Shown: positions 10,978 through 22,624 of the stretch, piece after piece
Layout: each line of letters opens with the position of its first letter
Numbering within the stretch: the first letter of the stretch is position 1
NCBI GenBank assembly: GCA_009760855.2
Contig: WPIO01000006.1
Span: forward strand, 9,095,001-9,159,000
Reading direction: 5' to 3'
Source of the DNA: Cristatella mucedo
Taxonomy: Eukaryota; Bryozoa; Phylactolaemata; Cristatellidae
Length of the DNA: 64,000 nt
The notes under the pieces: generated by a model
Seen by the model: the letters and a program-made list of their open reading frames with translations, nothing else
Databases searched by the model: none
What the model was told of the DNA's origin: nothing
Translations under genes and position numbers: made by a program

Positions 10978-11694
10978 CCACCTATGGTCCTCCACCTCCC
11001 TGAGGCCGATGCGGAAGAGGCCAGAAACGACGAAGCCGAGCACGGAGCCGAGTGCGGAGCAGCCCATGAAGAGGCCGAGGTAGAGCGGCAGCTGGCGTGG
11101 CAGCACGTTCTCCTCGACAAACACAGTGCCGAGCGTGAGCAGCGCTATGCCGCCGTAGCTGGACACGCACTGGCCGCTGAGGAATATGCAGAAGTACTGC
11201 GTCAGCGTCGTCCCTGTGCGCTCTAGCGCTGCTGTCGCGTTGCCACCGCCGCCGACGATGTCGTCGCCGCGGACCGGCGCGCCGATAGCAAAGTGCGGCA
11301 CGGACATCATCAGCGAGCCGACGGTGATGGCGGCAATGGCGGCGGCCAGGTAGCGCGGCTTGTGGCCCTTGGACGCATAGTGGCACAGCGGGACTACGGC
11401 GATGGCGGCGAGCAGGTCGTAGGCGGCGCCGAACAGGCCCAGCTGAGTGCTCGTGAAGTCGTAGCGCAGCTTCAGTGTCTCCGACGTGTTGGCGTTCAGC
11501 AGGCCGTTGGGCGGGAAGCTCTGCGAAAAGGCGAACAGGCAGAGCAGCGCCTCGAACGCCTGCGCCCGGTTGATGCGCTGCAGCCAGGCGGGCACGAAGC
11601 GTCGATAGCCGAATAGCAGCTGCGGCGAAGGTGAAAGCGGCGGCGGAGTCGAAGGCGGCTGCTCAGTCCCGCCTCCGCCAACGTCGCCGTCCAT
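10978..11694 (-). CDS. organic anion transporter polypeptide (SLCO/OATP), first coding exon
   Basis: This exon encodes about 239 residues, the N-terminal third of an OATP-family carrier. These are 12-helix plasma-membrane transporters that take up bile salts, hormones, prostaglandins and other organic anions. A cytoplasmic leader rich in Gly, Pro and Ser (residues 1-40) is followed by TM1 (EALLCLFAFSQSF...NGLLNAN), a loop, TM2 with the family's SxYD-like AAYDLLAAI, the GHKPRYLAAA motif after TM2, TM3 ending in SVPHF, a short extracellular loop, and TM4-TM5 with GQCVSSYGGIALLTLGTVFVEENV. The ATG at 11,692-11,694 is the first in frame after a TAG at about 11,808. The exon ends ...DHRW at 10,978, immediately before a strong donor GTAAGT (10,977 downwards), in phase 0. 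OATPs continue VGAWW-like at this point. Later exons were not found in the window. GC content is much higher than in the surroundings. Confidence 0.85.
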
Positions 11695-12290
11695 CAGGTC
11701 TTCGGCGGTCGTAGGCGAAAGAGTCGGCTGCGCCGTGGCTAGCGCCGCCGTTCGATGTCGGCGCCTGTCCTGCTCGTCAGCGTTAGCCGCCAGCAGCAGC
11801 AGCAGCTAGGGACGGCCGTCGGAGGTTTCAGCGCGAGCGCCTGCGACAGCTCCCTCCCTACGTCGTGGGCGACACAGCGCCGCCCCGCGACATCTCTCGG
11901 ACGGCGGCGGCGGTGGCGGAGGAGCTCGAGAGCGATCGAGACACGAGCGGCAACGTCCGGCGCTCGCCCTCCGGCCTGCGACGATCGGCTGCTGCTGCTG
12001 CCGGGCCAGCGAGCCCGCGGCTTGCCCTGGGCTTGCTAGCCGAAAACACGCAGCGCCGCCGCCGCGTCATCACTCGTCCTGCTCGAAAGGCGCACGGTCG
12101 CTCCGCCGCCGTCGGCTCGCGAGCCTGGTGGGGTCACCTCTCTCCATGGCCATGCGGGCGGGCGGCTGCTACGCAGCCAGCACCGCCGGCCGCTCAGCGC
12201 TGGCTAACACGCGAGCGCCCTGGCGACAGAGACAGGGAGGCCGGCGGAGGCGGGGAGAGGAAGCTGAGGGCTGAGTTACTTTACTAGCTC
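11695..12290 (-). promoter_or_regulatory. GC/CpG-rich 5' region of the OATP gene
   Basis: About 600 bases rich in CG dinucleotides lie upstream of the OATP start. They include CAG/CTG and CGG/GCC runs. No TATA box stands out. The 5' UTR and a CpG-type promoter are the likely content, inferred from position and composition only. Confidence 0.4.
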
Positions 12291-13236
12291 TTCTTTTCGC
12301 GGTGCTTTCGCTGAAAACCGTAAGGGAACGCGAGGGCGGCGTTTCTGCTATGCAGCTGCTGCACCACTAGGTGCACACCGCCGGGCCTTACGTCTGGATC
12401 TCACTAGTGCAATAGTCATTTTGTGTCACTGTGGCAATGCTCAGCTATACCCAAGCTCCCGGTTGCCAACCTAGATCTGACTTAGGCACACTTCACCGCA
12501 CCCATCTGCAGATAGTGCAGTTGATTAAGTAGGCTTTCGGGCAACGACTACAGCAGCGCATTGGTAAAGCTCTAATCTGGTGACCACAGGTTTCCAACTG
12601 GTATCACAGGACGGCGAGTGGTCTACTCGCGTCTACAAAGACGACACTCAGGCATCGAAGACGTCACTCTACCGTCGACGCCATCTCGGCAGCTGAGCCA
12701 TCGTTGCTCCAATCCTCGGCTGCCATGCTCACGTGGCTTCGAGCCTGGGCTATAGCCTAGGCTATTCTTTGTAGGGGCAGAAGGATCGGATGGAAGTGGC
12801 CTTAGAGAGTCTCACTCAGAGCTCCGTGGGCAGCAGGGTTAGCAGCTGAAAAAAATGTGCAAGGGACAGCTCACAGGTTAGCCACGATTCTAGCCCCTTG
12901 CCTTAGAGGGTTTGACTTGGGCACCTAGAGCAATCCGTAGCGAGCGAATCTAGCCAAGCAGAATTGGGTAGAGGACACATTAGTTAATTGGGAGTGGAGC
13001 AAGGCGTCAGTTTGACAGCGAGATCCGCTGAGGTAGGAATGGAGCTTTGGGCCGACAAAAAGTAGTCAGGATAAGGACCGATTAATGTACTCCATTAGAC
13101 AAAGAATGAGAGGATGACTAGCTGGCTCGGGAGCCATCTAATAAACTTCAGGCAGAAACGAATAAGCCTGATAACGGACTCCAAGAGCCAGGTCCGAGAA
13201 ATAGCAGCTAAGCTCGAGGTCAGGAGTTCAGACAAT
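12291..13236. other. unassigned region
   Basis: No gene or repeat is recognisable. Confidence 0.45.
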
Positions 13237-13984
<748 letters not shown>

Positions 13985-14500
13985 GTCGTGAACTATAAGC
14001 CTAAGAGGCTTTCCGTGTGCGCATGCGGTAGCCGACAGAGTTCATCTCATGCAACAAAGAGAAAGCGAGAAGCCTGGACGAGTCGGGATGGCTGTAGAGA
14101 AAGTGAGAATCCATGGAAGCAGCAGCTCAGGACGGCTTGAAAAGACGTGACACCGTCGGCAGCAGGTAAGAAGATGCCGTTGCATCAAAATTGCGAAAAC
14201 ATTAGCTTCCCAATCTAGGATTAGCAGAGCAAAAGCTTCTGTCACCAATGGAAGTAGAAGAAAAGCTACAGCTAGTTTTCCAGAAATGACAAGAGGCTGA
14301 GGCTGATGCAAAAGTTCAGCAGGCCACGAGGAGACAAGCCATGACGGGCCATGTAATTCACAGTGTGCAATTCCTCTGTATCTGTCAGTCAACTGTTAGT
14401 CATCAGGGAGTCTTAGTCAACTATATTAGTCAACTTTATTAACTTTATTCTTTATTAGTCAACTGGGAGCCATCGAAGCTCCTTCATCAAAAAAAAGGAG
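13985..14500 (-). repeat. LINE-B 3' fragment
   Basis: Degraded relative of positions 470-870 (the GCAACAAAGAGAAAG...GAGAAG segment and the block encoding the WNSLPQ region), in the same orientation. Frames are broken. Confidence 0.65.
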
Positions 14501-14724
14501 ACAGACACAATGTCAAGACGGGCTCCTTTCAGGCAAAAAACGGCATACTCCTCGACTTGGCCTATTTAGCCTTTGCGAGTTGACTCAAAATTCATGAAGC
14601 AGCCAGCACCCATTGTATAGAAGTAAAATGTACCTGCCCCCACTATAGCATTCACTGGGACCAAGTGAATTTTGCTAATGCACACTTACACTGTGCATGC
14701 TAACACTAAGCATATTGCCATGTT

Positions 14725-14945
14725 TCCTTACAGCTTATATAAAGTGCCTAGACAGAGATACAGTTGACTGGAGGTGCTATACAAACGTATTATTATTATT
14801 GTTTTTGTTGTTTTCAATAGGTGATGCTGTCTATAATAATAAAAATAATAATACATGTGACATAGCGCCCTCAGTGAACTGAATGTCTTTCTAGGCCCTT
14901 TACATTTGCTGCAAAGGAAGCTCGATAAAATGGTTATTCTCTTAT
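14725..14945. repeat. two LINE-A 3' ends, head to head
   Basis: A plus-strand LINE-A terminus with its (ATT)n tail (14,725-14,800) is followed at once by a minus-strand terminus (14,835-14,945, AATAATAATA then CATAGCGCCCTCAG). Together they form an inverted pair. Confidence 0.65.
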
Positions 14946-15365
14946 GCGATCGTCGTCGTGATCTCGGAATGTAGGCGTCGTTTTTGACAGCTGTCTAAAC
15001 TTTGAAAGCTTCTCTAACAAAACTGCTTCCACAGCTAGCCATCACGTCTGATGCCTATCTAAGATTATGAACTGTCTTCCACTGTGGCTAGCGAAGAATT
15101 TCACTAGCTTCTTAGTCTTTGTCTCGGCTTTATCCTTGCTTATCTCTTTTGGCTGGGCTACTAAAAGAAGCAACTAGGTCACTGCAGATGGCTATGAATA
15201 TGGCAGTAAGGCTAGTTTGCCAATCCCAGAGGTCTGACCATGCGTCTCCTGTGCTAAAAGAGCTACGATGGCTGCCACTTTATCAACGGATACAGAGCAA
15301 AGTTCTTACGCTGACCCACATGGCCCATCACGGTTTGGCTCCTCGATAAACAGGGCTGAACCTCA
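14945..15365 (+). repeat. LINE-B RT fragment
   Basis: Plus-strand match to the part of LINE-B RT between GVVFD and LTHKARHGLAP. An ORF at 15,119-15,349 preserves part of it (MNMAVRLVCQSQR, RWLPLYQRIQSKVLTLTHMA). It is broken upstream. Confidence 0.7.
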
Positions 15366-15394
15366 CGGATTTGTTGACTAACCCTAGAGCTATA

Positions 15395-15850
15395 TGCATC
15401 ACTAGCTGCAGAGGCTTAATAGACTTTTACTGTTTCCCAGCAAAACCAGAAATACAGCAGTCCAGTCTAAACGAAACCAGAGAGCTAGCAAGTTTTTAGC
15501 AAGCCGCTATGGTAGATATTCCTTAATGTTTGATAGCGATCAGACATGATGGCTGCCTCAGGAGGAAGTCTTCTTAATGAAGCTTTCAACGTCTAAGCAT
15601 TGATCACAGAGAAGACCTAAATTATGTGCGCATGACGGCGGTCACACTAGGGCCTCTAGAAAAGCAAGGTCTCCTAGTCTAGCAACGCGCTTAGGTTTAG
15701 CTCATGAGAACGAGTTCGGTTTCATCATAGTTTAGTTTACAGAAATTGGCCTATATCTACGATCAAATTTCTTAAAGGCACTCATTAGTTTTATCAGTCG
15801 CTGGAGCGGATTCCGAAGGCTTAAACAACACTTGCGTAGGTAGTTCGGAA
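15395..15850 (-). repeat. LINE-B RT fragment, inverted relative to its neighbour
   Basis: Minus-strand match to the 1,000-1,420 segment of the first LINE-B copy. With 14,945-15,365 it forms two inverted, non-identical pieces of the same family. Confidence 0.65.
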
Positions 15851-16349
15851 TTTTAATTTCCTCTATTTTCAATATCCACAATGGCCGGTCGGCAGCTTCA
15901 CGCTCGTTACACTCTGTGGCAGTCGCCTCACTGCATAAGATTTTCAGCCCGCTGACGGATAGCTGGTCAAGTCTGAGCGCATGCGGCCGCTTCTACAAGG
16001 TGCCCATGATCGAGGGACAGCGAGCCCCGAGCTACGAAGGCGCTAGCAGTCAGCAACGAGCGCGAGGAGAAACTTCCGGGTCAGGCAGCGATCCGATTTC
16101 AAGCTCAAAGAGCCAGATCGTGGCTGGCTCTCACGGCTATAGTAAACGACGGAAGCTTACAAATACTTGAGCGTGCGAAAGCACTGAGCGGCTCAAGGCC
16201 GACACTCTCACAGAGTTTAGGCGCTCCCTCCGTACCGCCGAAAGCGAGCCTCCGGCAGTCTAGTCGGTGAAGGCTTCCCCCGCCCGAAATGGTTACCCGA
16301 AGTGCCTCCGCTATTGTAAAAGGTTTTTCGATCTATGTTTGATCAGCAG

Positions 16350-16523
16350 TCTGAGCGACTTATTATTAAAATAAGACGCTCTGAGATGCTGTGTTGTAAG
16401 AAAATCCTCGTTTTAGACCATTTCCATTTTTCAACTCCTCTATGTTCACTAACGCTCACATATCGGAGTTTTCAAATGGAAATGATCCAGAACTACGATT
16501 TTCTTGCAACACGAATGCTTGAC
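16350..16523. repeat. tandem imperfect hairpins (MITE-like) at the left edge of the virus-like element
   Basis: Two inverted repeats adjoin. In the first, CTGAGCGACTTATT (16,351-16,364) pairs with AATAAGACGCTCTGAG (16,370-16,385), 13 of 16 positions. In the second, arms of about 56 bases (16,383-16,438 and 16,465-16,522) pair at roughly three quarters of positions around a 26-base loop. It could be a MITE, a fold-back remnant of the element's end or a hairpin RNA gene; none is proven. Confidence 0.5.
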
Positions 16524-16696
16524 TTATAGTTTTTATCTATAATAGTCTATGATTATCTATAATTGTGTCTATAATAGCAAACTATTTTTTACTTATAGTA
16601 AATAATTTTTAATTAAATATTTTGTTTTTGTATTTATATATGTATTGAAATCGTCCTAAAAAGGGAAACTCGTTTCACACTGAAGCTAGGATATTA

Positions 16697-19600
16697 ATGA
16701 ACATTGATTATTTGATTCATGGAAATTCTATTGCTTCAAGAGTTCATAAGTTTAAATTAACATTTACTGGAGCTAATGGAAAACATTAACATTATGTTCT
16801 TAAAGATAAAGATTATCCAGCTACTGAAATTGATGAGTTTTTTAATATTATAGTACCTAGTTATAAGGATGTATTAAATGAAGTATCAACTAGATTCTCT
16901 TCATTTAAACTACAAACTAAGATAGCAGTACACTCATATCATGATGATTCTGATACTCATAGTTATAATGCTATAACTAGTTATAAATGAGTTGCAGTTT
17001 TTAAAAGAAGTAATTATACTACTGTTATTGTAAATCAATTGAAATCACTAAAAGAATCAATAGACAAACTTATCGATTCAAATCCTGGATCTTGGTGGAG
17101 ATTAGTTGGTGTTAAAGGTCTTGAAAAATAACATTAGTGAATATATCATTAGAAAATGTTCTTCTTATTTAGAATTACCAGATGATTTAAAAAAGAAACA
17201 TTGTTTTATCAATATAAAGAATGAAGGTAATTATTAATTATAATTATATTCCATATAATATTATTTATAATTATTAATTATAATTAATGATTAATGTGCT
17301 TTACGGTGTGTATTAAGATTTCTAAATCCTTTGAATAATCATTCTGAATGATATAATGGTTTGATTACGATATTAAAGACTAAGTATCCTTCACTTAATG
17401 AACGACTATCGGCAATGGAATGACCACTTATAGTAATGGATACTACCAAATTAGGTGAATTGTCGAATTTTAGTATAAATGTTTATGAACATAGTACTAA
17501 ATCTGGTATTTATCCTCTAAAAATTGTAACTAAAAGATTAGATATTCCAGATAGACATATCAACCTATTATTAATTAATAAATCTGAAAAGAGTCATTAT
17601 GTATTGATAAAGAATTTTAGTAGTCTTTGTAGAACTGTGACAGCCCTCCGCACGACCTGTCGTCGGGCTGGGTAGCGAGACCTAGCAACAAATCTGCTGG
17701 CTCCAACACCAAAACCTTTATTTCAAACTACGCCGGCCAAGCCCAGTTTACACACACTAGACGGCTGCCGGCGTCGAGGGATCTAGCCCTCCCCTTGTAC
17801 TCCACCGGCAACCCTTATATTCCATGCATGCGTTGTTTTTCGCACTGTCGGGCCATTGTCGTTCCGAACCCGCCCGACAGCTGGCGGCAGTTTGTGGTAG
17901 ATTGATGTCCCCACAGATGCCGCCAATGCATGGATTTGGGCAGGACTGCCGAGTCATCGTCTGCCCATCCACCGGTCGTCGTGAGCTTGCGGCTGCGTAG
18001 GCAGTCTGAGAGAGAGCCGTCGCGAGGTCTCCGCCCAGTGCTCACAGGCTGCAAGAGTCGTGCTCCTTCACAAGAACACTTAATAAAGGAGGATCAACAT
18101 TCTATTTTCATAGATGTATTGAAAAATTCTTTAGTTCTACCGATTTAGAAAATCATTTACTTATGTGTACTGGTCTTAATTCTAGTTATTCTACTTTAAA
18201 AATGCCTGATCTTCAAGAAAATAAGAAAACATGTGAAATAAAAGATAATACACTTTTGAAATTTAGTGATCATGCAAAGCTTATTAAAGCTCCATATACT
18301 TGTTATGCAGATTTCGAGAGTTTATGTGTAAAGACAGGTGATCAATGTTATAAAAGTATGGTGTCAAATAATGTTAATCCACAATATTGTATTAATAAAC
18401 TCACCACTGATAAATGCAGTGATTCATGTACAAATATGCTTCACGTTCCATGTGGTTACTGTGCAATTGTTGTTGATTTTAATGGAAATGTTGTTTAGTA
18501 GTTTATATCTAAAGGAGAAAACTGTGTTGAACTACTTTTAGAATTTTTGATAAATTACTCTTGTGAGCTAAAAAAGAAGTTATCAGAATTCAAAGAACTA
18601 CCTATTGATATCGATGATGCTTCGACTGAAGAGTTAAAGAATTATAAAATATGTTTGATTTGTCAAAAAAGATTTGATAAAGAAAATGGTATGATAAAAG
18701 TTAGAGATCATTGTCATTTTACAGGTAAATTCAGGGGAGCAGCACATAAACTTTGTAACTCACTTGTTGGATTTCGTAAAGGTGATTGGAAACTTCCCAT
18801 CTTTATTCATAATCTCAAGGGTTATGATTCTCACTTAGTTGCAAAAGGAATGTCATCATTTAGTCTTGACTGTAAACCTGTTGCACACAACATGGAAAGT
18901 TTTATGTCATTGTCATTTGATAATTTTGAGTTCAAAGATTCTTTTAATTGTATGAGTAAGGCATTATCTGATGTTGTTACTTCATTAAAGTTAGCAAATT
19001 CAAAGCTTGATATCACAATGAATATAATTAAAAAGTTATATCCAAATATTAATCCTGATATTCTTTTAGATATATCATCGAGAAAAGGTGTTTATCCCTA
19101 TGAATACATGGATTCTTTTAATAGATTTGATGAGAAAGAAATTCCTTGTATTAAGGCATTCAATAGCAAAGTTAATTTTGATAAAGGTATTAGTGAAGAA
19201 GAGTAGAAACACGCATTACATGTTTTTAAAGCTTAACATGAAAGATTTGGAAGATTATCATGATGTTTATCTAAAATTAGATGTTACTCTCCTTGCAGAT
19301 TGCTTTGAAGCATATAGAAACAGTTTTATTGAATTATTTAAATTAGATCCTACTCACTATCTATCTGCACCTCATTATGCTTGGTCTTGTACTTTGTTTT
19401 ATACTTCATGTACTATAAACTTACTAGGAAAAAGAGAAGGCGGCTTACAACTGTGTCAAAAGTTTAAGAACTCACTAAGACGAGGAGTTTTTCAAGTAAG
19501 TAAAATAATTTGTGTAGCTAATAATAATAATCATATTATGTATTGGGATGCAACAAGTTTATATCCAACAGTTATGATGCGGCACTTACATATTACAGAA

Positions 19601-20824
19601 CCTATTGAAGATGATTTAAGTAACTGGTCACTTAAAAAAATAATGTCACTACCACCAGATGGCGATATAGGAATATTTGTCTTATTAGATTCAGAATATC
19701 CAAAGGAATTACATGATTTACATAATGATTATCCTCTTTGTCCTGAAATTAGAGTTGTTGATAGTTCTGAATACTCAAAATACCAACACATATTTTCAAC
19801 AGGAGGAAATGATGTTCCAAAGTTGATTTGTGATTTCTCTAAGAAAACTAATTATCTAACTCATTACAGGTACTTACAATTTATTGCTAGTAAAGGATTA
19901 ATAACAACTAAAATATATAAAGTTTACAAGTTTGATTAGGAACCTTGGGCTAAACCATTTATTGATATATGTGCAGAGAAAAAGATTGAATTTGATCTTA
20001 AAAAAGATGAGTTCAAAAGAAATCTATAGAAAGGATTTATGTGTCAGATTTTTAGAAAAACTTGTGAAAACGTTGAAAACAGAACATATATTAGAATAGT
20101 AAACACATGAGCTGAAAAGAATGATTTATTGTACAATAAGTTAATGAGAGATCCTGGACTTAAAAGAAATTAGATGCTTTGATAAAACTCTAGTTGGTTT
20201 TGAACATGCTAAAAGAACTACACTTCTAAACAAACTAATGTTCATAGGTGTTGCAATTCTTGATTTATCAAAATTACATATTCAAAGATTTTACTCTGAT
20301 ATATTAAAAAGCAAGTTAAGTTTAATGACAGAATAAATTTGTTATATTCAGATACTGATTCATTAGTTGTTGACATTAGAAGTGAAAACTTTGATGAAGA
20401 AATATCTGATATTAGATATTGGTTTCATAAAGATGAGTTTGGTAAATTCAATGACGAGATGAAAGGAGAACAAATTAATGAATTCATCGCTTTGAAACCA
20501 GAACTATGTTCTGTTAGTTCACTAAATTCAATTATGAAAGCAAAAGGTGTTCCAAAATCAGTAATTAAACATTCAAGATTAACTCATCAAGAATACGCTG
20601 AATGTCTATCTAAAGCAAATGAAATATTTATAAAAGGTGATATCACCAAAGAGTTCAATGAGACACTTGATAAAGACTTCTATCGTATGACACAAAGTAA
20701 ACACAATATTATTACAAAGAAACTTAAAAAAGAGCACTATCAGCATTTGAATCAAAACGTTACTGGTTGGATTGCGGATGGTGTAGTTACGGTTATGGTC
20801 ATTACAGGATTACTAAAGCTTTAA
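16697..20824 (+). pseudogene. protein-primed family B DNA polymerase (polB), broken
   Basis: This would replicate the viral genome from a protein primer. The first ATG is at 16,697. Motifs seen in order: the N-terminal region (SWWRLVGVKGLEK; KKKHCFINIKNEGNY), exonuclease I YADFES (Asp codon 18,310), a zinc/HNH-like segment CLICQKRF...RDHCHFTGKFRGAAH, exonuclease II HNLKGYDSH (18,808), exonuclease III YHDVYLKLD, polymerase motif A WDATSLYP (19,544-19,567), a degenerate motif B ahead of ENVENR (about 20,060-20,080), and motif C YSDTDS (20,345-20,362). Breaks are TAA 16,787; TGA 16,988, 17,349, 17,421 and 20,108; TAG 18,496, 18,499, 19,204, 19,937 and 20,027; frameshifts near 17,130, 19,230, 20,160 and 20,330; AT-rich expansion at 17,223-17,290; and the solo LTR at 17,636. 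Catalytic motifs other than B are preserved despite these breaks. Confidence 0.88.
17636..18072 (-). repeat. solo LTR inside polB
   Basis: A 437-base GC-rich block interrupts the AT-rich polymerase gene. It starts TGTGACAG and ends CTTCACA, so TGTGA...TCACA are inverted ends. It is flanked by an exact 5-base target duplication AGAAC (17,631-17,635 and 18,073-18,077). A TTTATT at 17,717-17,722 gives AATAAA on the minus strand about 85 bases from that strand's 3' end, which sets the orientation. No internal retrovirus-like genes are present, so it is a solo LTR left by recombination. Confidence 0.85.
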
Positions 20825-20872
20825 GTGAGGGAACTAATGCTGGTCGTTGTGATATTTGTAATTTTGATATAG

Positions 20873-21025
20873 ATGCCAAAAACGAAATATGAAGATACTA
20901 AACCAACACCAGTAAAGAAAATTAGATTTGCAGATAAAGAGAAAATGGAATTGGATAAAAAATACGTTGATACACAAGAAGAAATAGAGCTGTTCAAGTC
21001 AATGGAGAAATTAAATATATTTTAA
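20873..21025 (+). CDS. small basic/acidic protein of the virus-like element
   Basis: A 50-codon ORF starting MPKTKYED and ending MEKLNIF, with a TAA stop. It is Lys- and Glu-rich and predicted helical. It overlaps the decayed end of polB and precedes the acidic gene at 21,051. I do not recognise it. Confidence 0.45.
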   Translation: MPKTKYEDTKPTPVKKIRFADKEKMELDKKYVDTQEEIELFKSMEKLNIF

Positions 21026-21050
21026 TAAAATTATTTTCACTATTATAGAG

Positions 21051-21308
21051 GTGGATCCCCAAGAAGAAGTTATTGGTATTACTATTTCAGATAGTGAATC
21101 TGAATATTCAGATGACTCATTCGAAGATCCTGACCACGTTCCTGAAATGGAATCAGAATCAAATGTTTCCTGTAGTAGTTTTAGTGAATCTGAAGTCGAA
21201 GTTGAAGATGAAGTATTTGAAAGCGAATGTGAAGAAGAAGGTGAAATAATTTTTGAAGAACTTTTATTTGATAGACAAGATGAAGAGAGTGATGTAAATC
21301 TTGAATAG
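21051..21308 (+). CDS. very acidic protein of the virus-like element
   Basis: 85 codons, dominated by Glu, Asp and Ser (SDSESEYSDDSFEDPD, EVEVEDEVFESECEEEG). The start codon is GTG directly behind TATTATAGAG, where sister genes have ATG, so an A-to-G change in the original start is likely. Acidic proteins of this sort can bind histones or basic core proteins, but no function can be assigned. Confidence 0.5.
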   Translation: MDPQEEVIGITISDSESEYSDDSFEDPDHVPEMESESNVSCSSFSESEVEVEDEVFESECEEEGEIIFEELLFDRQDEESDVNLE

Positions 21309-21344
21309 TTTCAATTAAATAAAATTATCTTTACATATATAGAA

Positions 21345-21621
21345 AATTGGTGTCCCAAGAGTTCTTAGCTGTGAACAATCTAGAGAAATGGCAATACAAA
21401 TTTGTTTACAAAAGCTCAAAGGAGAAGATCAGCGAATAGTTAAACATTCACTTGATAAACTTATTCCTGATTTAGATAGTTCATTAATTAGTGTTCTTAT
21501 TGAAATTTGTGGCACATGTGATAAATTAATGGAATGTCGTAGCAAGATAAATGAGATGCTTGAAGAAGCAAATAAAAAGTCTAAAACCCCAAAAACTAAA
21601 CCTGGTGTACAAATTCTTTAG
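21345..21621 (+). CDS. hypothetical protein of the virus-like element
   Basis: An open frame of 77 codons from ATG 21,388 (MAIQICLQKLK) extends in frame upstream to just behind TATATAGAAAATT at 21,336, where ATT probably replaces an original ATG. It is predicted helical with Cys residues (EICGTCDKLMEC) and a Lys-rich tail. It ends with TAG. No family is recognised. Confidence 0.5.
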
Positions 21622-21680
21622 CCATTTTTGCTAGTTACTTAAATTTGTGTGCATGTAATTTTTTATTATTATATAGGAAA

Positions 21681-22192
21681 ATGGCTGCGACTTCTGATGT
21701 TACTGACCCAACTCTTGCTAGAGTGCTACTGCACTAAAAGCTTACGTAGATTATCTTGTTAAATCAAGAATGACATCTTACGATGAATAACAACTTGATT
21801 AAGATATCTCAGTAATGACTGATACATCTGTTAAGAAATTATATCTAGATGAATGTGAAACTGAAGCACAAAAAATACTTACGTCAGGAATGGCAGATGT
21901 AGCAGCAAATCTTGATACTAAAGTTAGAGCTAAAGTTGATGCTCTTCTTAATACACCTGGAGAAATCTCTGGATACACAACATGGATTGCATCACAACTT
22001 CCAACACTCTCAACAGTTATCTCACGAGTATCTGGAGTTAAACCTGATATCTCTGGAATTGTTAATGATGAGTGTTATGCAGTTCTACGTGATTTGAGTG
22101 ATGGAACAAGTGCAAGACAAAAAGCAACTGCAGCAGCACTAGCAGCACATGTACAAACAACTAGCGATGCACCCACACCAACCACTGTGTAA
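21681..22192 (+). pseudogene. hypothetical protein of the virus-like element (broken)
   Basis: Starts ATGGCTGCG directly behind TATATAGGAAA (21,670-21,680). One frameshift near 21,730 and in-frame TAA codons at 21,788 and 21,800 interrupt it. The rest (21,815-22,192, 125 codons) is open and Ala/Thr-rich, with a C-terminus like TTSDAPTPTTV. Both TAAs stand where Gln would fit (DE-stop-QLD-stop-D). Function unknown; possibly a structural or core protein by composition. Confidence 0.5.
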
Positions 22193-22233
22193 TTAATTTA
22201 AATTAAAACAAAATAAAAGCAATATTATAGAAA

Positions 22234-22624
22234 ATGGTTTCTGTTGAGACAAGAGGTAAAGACTGTCTCAATGAAGTACAAAGTCAACAGTATTCAAACT
22301 TTAAAATCTGTTTATATCCAATGGGTAGAATTGAAGACATTAGATCAACACTGTTAGATGCTGTAAAACTAGTATTAGAGTATAAAGCACTAAGAATCAA
22401 TCACTCTGAACAAGAGATCGCATGTATATTCACTAAAATTAGAGACGATTCAATATTTGAAGAGTTCCTTAAAGACTTAAAAATAGAAAAAACAAATAGT
22501 ATGAAGTCTGAAGCTACTCTAAAAAATAGAACTAACTAAACAAATAAAGAAAGAAATAGATGGTGGAAAGGGCTGTGACCTACCAGAAGAGTTGATTAAA
22601 GAGACTATGGATTGGAAGATTTAA
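22234..22624 (+). pseudogene. hypothetical protein of the virus-like element (one frameshift)
   Basis: ATG 22,234 lies behind TATTATAGAAA. The first 101 codons are open. A frameshift in the A-run near 22,527 then shifts to a frame ending ...ETMDWKI with TAA at 22,622-22,624. It is about 130 residues in all, mixed charge and predicted helical. It converges on the fibre-like gene, with which it shares the TTTAAA stop. No family is recognised. Confidence 0.5.

Noticed and set aside
10912-11616. Plus-strand and other minus-frame ORFs over the OATP exon
   Set aside because: They arise from high GC content opposite a real coding exon and lack membrane-protein or domain features.
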